Shown here piece by piece: positions 52,912-61,900 of a stretch of 64,000 bases of DNA. The position numbers were made by a program, and so were the translations under genes. The stretch comes from Pseudomonas sp. ICMP 561 (GTDB lineage Bacteria > Pseudomonadota > Gammaproteobacteria > Pseudomonadales > Pseudomonadaceae). The DNA lies in contig NZ_LKBT01000014.1 in NCBI RefSeq assembly GCF_002699985.1, forward strand, positions 50,485 through 114,484, in the 5' to 3' direction. Numbering within the stretch: position 1 is the first letter of the stretch; the number at the start of each line of letters is the position of its first letter. Under the pieces are notes generated by a model. The model was not told where the DNA came from and searched no databases. It worked only from the letters and a program-made list of their open reading frames with translations.

Positions 52912-55900
52912 ATGAATGACCCCTACGAAGCCGTCAACCTGGTTGAGGTGTTGCAGCAGCGTGCCTGCCAGACACCTGAAAAGATCGCACTGCGTTTCAT
53001 CGCCGAAGACGGCGATCAACCGCTCAGTTACCGGGAGCTGGACGAGCGTGCACGAGCCTTGGCTGTACAGATGCGCCAGCATGCCGCTTCGGGAGCGCGG
53101 GCGGTGTTGTTGCTGCCGAGTGGTCCAGATTACGTCACCGCTTTTTTCGCTTGCCTCTATGCGAACGTTATTGCCGTTCCGGCCTATCCGCCAGAATCGG
53201 TACGCCCGCAGCATTTGATGCGCCTGCGCGCTATTCTCGACGATGCCGAGCCGAGCCTGGTACTGACCGATTCGACTCTGATCGAGGCTCTGCGCCCAGC
53301 CTGCGAGCGTAGCAACGGTGAGTCGCCACTGCTGCTGGCGGTCGATCAGGTGCCGAGCGCGCTGGCCGAACAATGGCAACTACCGACGCTGCGTGACGAC
53401 GACATCGCCTTTCTGCAATACACCTCTGGCTCCACGTCGACTCCCAAGGGGGTACAGGTCACTCAGGGCAACCTGTTGGCCAATGAGCGGCTGATTCGCC
53501 ACGGGCTGTCGATTAGCGATGACGATGTGATGGTCAGCTGGCTGCCACTGTTCCATGACATGGGCCTGATTGGCGGTCTGCTGCAACCGATCTACAGCGG
53601 CTTTCCCTGCGTATTGATGTCGCCCCGTTACTTTCTCGAACGGCCGCAGCGCTGGCTCGAAGCGATCAGCAAGTACCGGGGGACCATCAGCGGCGGCCCT
53701 GACTTTGCCTATCGTCTGTGCTGCGAGCGACTCAAGGAATCCGCGTTTAAAAGCCTCGACCTGAGCTGCTGGCGACTGGCGTATTCCGGCTCCGAGCCGA
53801 TCCGGCCCGACACACTGGAACGCTTTGCCAGCCAGTTTGCCGTGGCCGGATTCGACGAAAACGCCTGGTTCGCCAGTTACGGCCTGGCGGAAGCCACGTT
53901 GTTCGTCAGCGGCAGTCGGCGTGGTCAAGGTATTGCCCAGATTGAGGTGGATACCCGCGCGCTGGCCGATAACCTCGGTCGCCTGGGCTCCGGCAGCCGT
54001 CTGGTCAGCTGTGGCTGGGGCCAGCCAGAGCATCCGTTGATGCTGGTTGATCCGGTCAGCACTGAGCCAGTAGCGGAGGGCGGTGTCGGCGAAGTCTGGA
54101 GCTCTGGCCCGAGCGTGGCCAGCGGCTACTGGCGCAACCCACAAGCCACCGCCAAGAGCTTCATCGAGCGTGACGGCCGTGTCTGGCTGCGCACCGGCGA
54201 CCTGGGTTTCATGCACGGCGGAGAGTTGTTCATCACCGGTCGCCTGAAAGACATGATCATTATTCGTGGCCAGAATCTGTACCCGCAGGATCTCGAACGC
54301 TGCGTTGAAGAAGAAGTGGACGTGGTGCGCAAGGGCCGCGTTTCGGCGTTCGCCATTGAGCATGATGGCAATGAAGGGATTGGCATCGCGGCAGAAATCG
54401 GCCGCAGCGTGCGCAAGCTGGTGCCTGCCGAGGCGTTGATCAAGGCCATCAGTGAGGCTGTGGCAGAGCGTTTTCAGGAAGTCCCTGTGTTGATCGCGCT
54501 GCTTGAGCCGGGTGCGTTGCCAAAAACGTCTAGCGGCAAACTGCAACGCTCAGCCTGTCGCCAGGGTTTGGCCGACGGCAGTGTCGCCAGCTATGCCGTA
54601 CAGCGTGCCGGGCAGATGCTCGACGACTCGAAGCAGGACAATACGCCGCTCAGCGCTGCCGAGCAGGCCATGGCCGAGCTGTGGACGCAGGTACTGGATG
54701 CGCCTGTGACGCAGCGTGAAGCTAACTTCTTTGCCTTGGGCGGTAACTCGATCAAGGCCGCGCAACTGATGGCTCGACTGCGTGAACGCGAAGGTCGCGC
54801 AGTGGAGTTGCGCCTGTTGTTTGAGGCGCCACAACTGGACGCTTTCGTCGCCGCGCTGGACAGCCAGCCGCAGCACTCGGTCGTCCCCGTCGCGCTGCTC
54901 GACCGTCAGGGTCCATTGCTGCCATCTGCTGCCCAGCAGCGTTTGTGGTTCCTGTGGAAGCTCGAACCACACAGCGCCGTGTACAACATTGGCGGCCGCT
55001 TGCGGCTGCGTGGTCAGCTTAATCTGGCCGTATTGCAGGAGGCTTTTACGGCCTTGTTGCAACGGCATGAAGTGCTTCGCAGTCGTTTTGTCGAGTCCGA
55101 AAACGGCGAGGTAACGCTGCAGTTTGCCGCGCCCGGTGCGGTCCCGCTCAGCGAGGTCAACCTCGGTTCCCTGGCCGACGCCGAGCTTGAAATCGAAGCC
55201 CGTGCCGATGCCGAGCGTTTTATCGCTGAGCCCTTCGATCTGGCCAACGGTCCGTTGCTGCGTCTGCGTTTGCAGCAGCTGGACACTGACCGCCAGCAGC
55301 TGTTGCTGTGTGTGCATCACATCGTGGCCGATGGCTGGTCGCTGAACCTGCTGCTCGGGGAATTCACCGAGCTGTACAGTGCCCGTCTGCAAGGTCGTGA
55401 AGCCACTATCGCGCCCTTGTCACGCCAATACCTGGACGTCGCCGAGGCCCAGCGCCAGCAACTGCAAGCCGGTGAGGGCGAGCGTCAGTTGCAGTGGTGG
55501 AAAGAGCGCCTCGGCACCCGGCATGTGCCGCTGGAGCTGCCTTTTGCCTTGCCTTACCAGCCACAGCAAAGCCGCCGTGCCGCGTTCATTGACGATGAAC
55601 TGGGCGCTGATTTGAGTGCCAGACTCGGCCAGTTGGCACTGCGCCATGGCGTTACCCCGGCAATGCTGCTGCTGGCCGCCTTCAATCTGTTGTTGCAGCG
55701 CTACAGCGCAACCCACGATTTGCGCGTGGGCCTGACCCAGGCGGGACGCGAAAGTCTGGACAGCGAAGCGTTGGTAGGTTTCTTCGTTAATCTGCTGGTT
55801 CTGCGTTGCGAGCTGCCTGCGGGTCTTACCCTGGCAGAGCTGCTGCACCAGGTGCGAGACAACGTGCTGCAGGCACAGGCGCATCAGTCGTTGCCGTTCG

Positions 55901-58900
55901 AGCAATTGGTGGAGGCCTTGCACCCGGAGCGTGGTCACGGCCGTCATCCGCTGTGCCAGGTGGCCTTCGATTATCAGTGGCAAACCCGTGCCGCGGACAA
56001 CCTCAGCGGCTTGCAGGTCGAAGCGCTGGAGCAGATCGACCTGCAAACGCCGTTCGATCTGGTGTTGCGTGTGCGTGAAAGCCAGGATGGCCTGCGTTTG
56101 AACTTCTGCTATGCCAGCGAGGGCTATGCCGCCGCAGGCATGCAGCGTCTGGCGAGTAACTTCCGGCGCCTGCTGCAAACCCTGCTGCAGCAGCCTGCTG
56201 ATCAGCCGCTGCAAGCCTCGGCATGGCTGCCCGAAAGCGAATGGCGTGACACCGCCGATTGGCCAGTGCAGGTTTTTACCCCGCTGAGCGAACGGATTGC
56301 CGAGCAGTGTCTGGCGCTGGGCGACCGCCCAGCCCTGATTGATCCGCAGCATCAGCTCAGTTTTACCCAGTTGGAAACGCGTTCCAACGCACTGGCGAAT
56401 CACCTCATCGCCCAAGGCATTGGCGCCGAAGTACGCGTCGGTGTGGCCCTGCCGCGTGGAGTGGAAATCCCTCTGGCCCTGCTGGCGGTCATGAAAGCCG
56501 GGGGCGCCTATGTACCGCTGGATATCGACTACCCGCGTGAACGTCTGACGTGGTTGATACAGGACGCCGGTATTCACTGGGTACTGACCCACAGCAGCTT
56601 GCGCGACCGGTTGTCTCTGCCGGACGGGGTGCTGAGTCTGGAGCTTGATCGACTGGACCTGAGCCGCGAATCGACGCAGCGCCCGGTAGTCACCGTCGAG
56701 GCGCAAAACCTCGCGTACCTGATCTACACCTCGGGTTCGACTGGCCAGCCAAAAGGGGTAGCGGTCGCCCACGGTGAAATCGCCATGCATTGCCAGGCGA
56801 TTGGTCAGCGTTATGCGATGAGCGCTGCCGACCGTGAGCTGATTTTCATGTCCTTTGCGTTCGACGGTGCTCACGAGCGCTGGCTGACGGCGCTGTCGCA
56901 CGGGGCCAGTGTGTTGATTCGTGGTGACGAGCTGTGGACCGCCGAGCAAACCCTGAATCAACTGCGTGACCATTCGGTGAGCGTGGCGGCTTTCCCTCCG
57001 GCTTATCTGTTGCAGTTGGCCGAGGAGGCCGCTCGCCAAGGTCCTGTGCCGAGCATGCGGATCTATTGCTTTGGCGGCGACGCCGTGCCCGAAGCCAGTT
57101 TCGAACTGGCCCGGCGGCACCTCAAGGCCGAACATCTGATCAACGGCTATGGCCCGACCGAAACAGTGGTCACCCCTCTCTTGTGGAAGGCCGATGCCAG
57201 CGCCCAGTGCGGCGCGGCGTATGCGCCGATTGGCGAAGTGGTCGGCGCGCGTCGCCTGTATGTGCTCGATGATCAGTTGCAGCCTCTGCCACGTGGCGTC
57301 GCAGGTGAGCTGTACATCGGCGGTGAAGGCTTGGCGCGGGGTTATCACCAGCGTCCGGCAATGACCGCCGAGCGTTTTATTGCTGATCCGTTCAGCGCTG
57401 CTGGCGGCCGTTTGTACCGGACCGGTGACCGGGTTCGCCTGCGTGAAGACAACGCTATGGACTATTTGGGGCGTGTCGACCAACAGGTGAAAATTCGTGG
57501 CTTCCGGATCGAGCCGGGGGAAATCGAAGCGCGCCTGCAAGCGTTGCCGGGCGTTCATGCGGCGGCGGTATGCGCCCGTGAGTCGGTGCAGGGCCTGCAA
57601 CTGGTGGGCTACGTGGTTGCCGTCAGCGGTCAGCCATTGAGCACCGACAGCTTGAAAACGGCCCTGCGCGATCAGGTGCCGGACTACATGGTGCCTGCAC
57701 ACATTCTGTTGCTCGACAGCCTGCCGCTGAACATCAACGGCAAGCTGGACCGAAACGCGCTGCCGGAACCGCAAGGGCAGGGTGCCGAATTCGTTGCGCC
57801 ACTGGACGGCATCGAATGCCAGGTCGCTGCGATCTGGAGTGAGGTGCTCGGCGTGGCGCGTGTCGGTCGTCAGGACGATTTCTTTGATCTGGGCGGGCAC
57901 TCGCTGCTAGCGACTCAGGTGGTGTCGCGGATCAAGCGTGACCTGGGCCTGGAGTGCCCGCTGCGTACCCTGTTCGAATGCTCACGGTTGAACGAGTTCG
58001 CGGCGCGACTGGCTGCCCAGGATGTCTCGGTCAGCACCCACTCAGTGCTGCGAGCCCTGCCGCGCAATGGCACCATGCCGCTGTCAGCCGCCCAGAGCCG
58101 CCTGTGGTTCTTCTGGCAAATGGAACCGCAAAGCGCGGCCTACAACGTGCCCGGTGCGCTGCGTTTGCGCGGTGCACTGGATCTTGCAGCGCTGCGCCGC
58201 GCTTTCGATGCGCTGGTACAGCGTCACGAGACCCTGCGCACCCGTTTCGACGAAATCGACGGCCATCCATTTCAGGTAATCGAACCTGCGCAAGCTTTGC
58301 CGCTGGTCGAACACGACCTGTCTGGCGTCGTTGATGCTGAACTGCAAGCACGACAGTTGGCGGCAACCGAAGCGATGCAACCCTTCGATTTACGCCAGGG
58401 ACCGTTGCTGCGTCTAAGCCTCATTCGTTTGGGTGACGATCACCACGTGTTGCTGTTGACCATGCACCACATGGTCTCCGATGGCTGGTCGATCCGGGTA
58501 CTGGTCAATGAGTTCAGCGAGCTTTATGGCGCATTCACGGCGCAGCGCGAACCGGTTCTGGCTCCGTTGTCGGTGCAATACGCCGACTATGCCCAGTGGC
58601 AACGCGAGCTATTGGCCAGCGCCGAGGGCGCGCGGCAGCTTGCCTGGTGGAAGGAGCGTCTGGGCACTGACCAGATCGTGCTCGAACTGGCGACCGATCG
58701 TCCGCGTCCTGCCGTACAAAGCTACCGTGGCGCAAGCCTGGGCTTTGAACTGGACGGCGATCTTGGTACTCGCCTCAAGGCGTTGGCCAAAGCGCATGAC
58801 GTGACGTTGTTCATGCTGCTGCTGGCCGCTTACGGTGTCTTGCTGAGAGGCTACAGCGGTCAGCGTGACCTGCGTATTGCGGTGCCGGTGGCCAGTCGGC

Positions 58901-61900
58901 AGCAGATGGAAACCGAAGGCCTCATCGGCTTCTTCGTCAACACTCAGGTCATACCGTGCCACATAGACGACTCAGCCAGCTTTGCTGCGCTGCTCGCAGA
59001 AACCCGTCAACTGGCACTCGGCGCCCAGGCCAATCAGGACTTGCCGTTCGAACAACTGGTAGAAGCCTTGCAGCCCGAACGCAGCCTGGCGCATAACCCT
59101 TTGGTGCAGGTGAAATTCAACTTCGGCTTTGATGTGAGCGTCCTGCCGAATGCCGGCGACCTGCGGCTTGAGCTGTTCAGTGAAGAGCAATACGGCGCAC
59201 GGTTCGACCTCGCGCTGGACATGGCCGAAGGGCAGGACAATGTGCTGCGCGGCAGCTTTGTCTATGCCAGCGACTTGTTTGATGCACCGAGCGTGGCGGC
59301 CATCGCGCAGACCTTCCGCCAGTTGCTCGCCCGTCTCTGCGAAGCACCGACACGTCCGTTGTCCGAGCTGCCGCTGGCGGCATTGGGCGAGGCTGCCGAG
59401 TTGCGCGGCGAACTGCAGCAGTGGCCGTTCAGCAATGTGCTAGCCGGGTTCGCCGCTCAGGTCGTGACACGGCCTGAGGCGATTGCCGTGCAGGCCTGGG
59501 ATGGTCAGTTGAGTTATGCCCAGCTTGACGCTGCAACCAATCAACTGGCGCGACGCTTGCAGGCCGCCGGTGTGCAACCGGGCGACCGCGTGGCGCTGTG
59601 TCAGGCGCGCAGCAGCCAGTGGGTGCTGATGTTGTTGAGCGTCATGAAGGCGGGGGCGGCGTACGTGCCACTGGACCCGGCGCTGCCGTTGGCGCGACTG
59701 CAACGTATCGTGGTCGAGAGCGACGCACGTTGTGTATTGCTCGGTGATCCTGCGTGGCTGACCAGCTTCGGTGATGCGGCACTGTTGGTCGATGCTGGCA
59801 GCGAGGACGGTTTCTCCGACGCCGCACTGTCACTGCCTGTCGATGTTACCAACGCAGCCTATGTGATTTTCACCTCCGGTTCGACCGGGCAACCCAAGGG
59901 CGTGGTGGTCAGCCACGGCGCATTGGCCAACTACGTTCAAGGTATTCAGGCACGTTTGGATCTGCAGCCAGGGCAGGGCATGGCGATGGTCTCATCGGTG
60001 GCCGCCGACCTGGGCAACACCACGCTGTTTGGGGCGTTGTGCTCCGGTGGCCGACTGTGTCTGGCCAGCCAGGATGATGTAGCGGATGTCGAATGTTTTG
60101 CCGCCTTCATGCAACAGCATGCGGTGGATGTACTGAAGATTGTTCCCGGTCATCTCAGTGGCTTGCTCGCCGCACTGCCTGAAGCCCGGTTGCTGCCGCG
60201 TCAACTGCTGGTAGTGGGCGGCGAAGCGTGCGACCGCAGTCTGTTGCAACAGGTGCGGGAACTGGCACCGGCTTGCCGCATCGTCAATCACTATGGCCCG
60301 AGCGAAGCGACGGTCGGTGTCTTGACCTATGAACTGGCGCATGACGCCGAACTGCCGTTGGGCGCGCTGGCAATCGGTCGGCCATTGCCCAACTGCCACG
60401 TGCGGGTTGTGGACGAGTACCGCAACCCGTTGCCGGTTGGCGTGCCGGGTGAGCTGTTGATTGGAGGTGCCGGGCTGGCTGATGGCTACCTGAGCCAGCC
60501 CGAGTTGAGCGCCGAGTATTTCGTGCACATCGACGGTGAGCGTCTGTACCGCAGCGGTGACCGGGTGCGCCTCCGACACGATGGGCTGATCGAGTTCCTT
60601 GGGCGTCTCGATGAGCAGGTCAAGATTCGCGGTTACCGGGTTGAGCTGGGGGAAATTACCCAGGCCCTGAAAGCGCTGCCCGGCGTCAGTGCCGCGCTGG
60701 TACTGGCCGAGCGCGAAGCCGAGGGCCCATTGCGCCTGTTGGCATGGTGCGTCAGCAGTGCTGGCAACGCTGAAAGCCTGCGTCAGGCACTGGCGGAGCA
60801 AGTCCCTGAATACATGCTGCCCGCACAGTTGATGCTGCTGCCTGGCATTCCCTTGACCCCCAACGGCAAGGTTGATCGCCAGGCGCTGCCGCGTGGCCCG
60901 GTGGTGGAGGCTGGCAGTGCGCCGGAAACGGCGATGAGCGAACTGGAAAGCCAGTTGGCCGACATCTGGCAAGCCGTTCTGAAGATTGAAGCGGTGCGTG
61001 CCGAAGACAACTTCTTCGAACTGGGTGGCGACTCGATTCTCAGCCTGCAAATCATCTCGCGCATCCGCAAGCTGGGTTACAAACTCAGCCCCAAACAGCT
61101 CTTCGAGCGTCAGAGTGTTCGCCAACTGGCGCAGTGGCTGGAAAGTCGCGGCCCGGCCAAACCGGTGGTGACAGCCGCCGCAGCTGCGGTGGCCGTCAGT
61201 GGCGAGTTGCCGTTGGCGCCGGTCCAGGCGCGGTTCTTCGAGCGTGTTCACAGTGATCAACGCAATCACTGGAACCAGGCAATCTTGCTGCAGCCCAAAT
61301 CGCCGCTGGACCTGGACAACCTGACGCGTGCGCTTCACTGGTTGCTCGGTCAGCACGACAGCCTGCGCTTGCGCTTCGACAGCCGCACCCAGCCTGTGCG
61401 GCAGGTCTATGCCGAGCCGGGTTTGCTGGACCTGACGCTGCCGTGGCGTCGCCGTGCCAATGACGAGCAGACCCTGGAACGCCTTTGCGACGAGGCGCAA
61501 CGCAGCCTTGATCTGAGCGCAGGCCCGTTGCTGCGAGCAATGCATGTCAGCCTGGAAGATGGCAGCGAGCGCCTGTTACTGGTCATTCATCATCTGGCCG
61601 TAGACGGTGTGTCGTGGCGGGTGCTGCTGGAAGACCTCGAAAGCGCCTACCGTCAATTACTGGCAGGCAAGGCTCCGGCGCAACTGGTTAAAAGTGACAG
61701 CTATCAGGCCTGGACCCAGCGTCAGCATGCCTTCGCCAACAGCGCCGAGTTGCAAGCCGAACTGGGTTACTGGCAGGCGCAGTTGCAAGACGCTCCGGCG
61801 TTGCCGCAGACGCGTAGCGATGCCCGGACCACTTGGCGTGAAGCTGCGCAGGCGAGTTTCAGCCTGGACAGCGAAGCTACCCGGCAACTGCTTGGCCCGG

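Noticed and set aside
55420..57900. An 826-codon minus-strand frame inside the NRPS (and a similar one at 59992-61545)
   Set aside because: Antisense shadows of the repeated NRPS domains; no start signals or domains.
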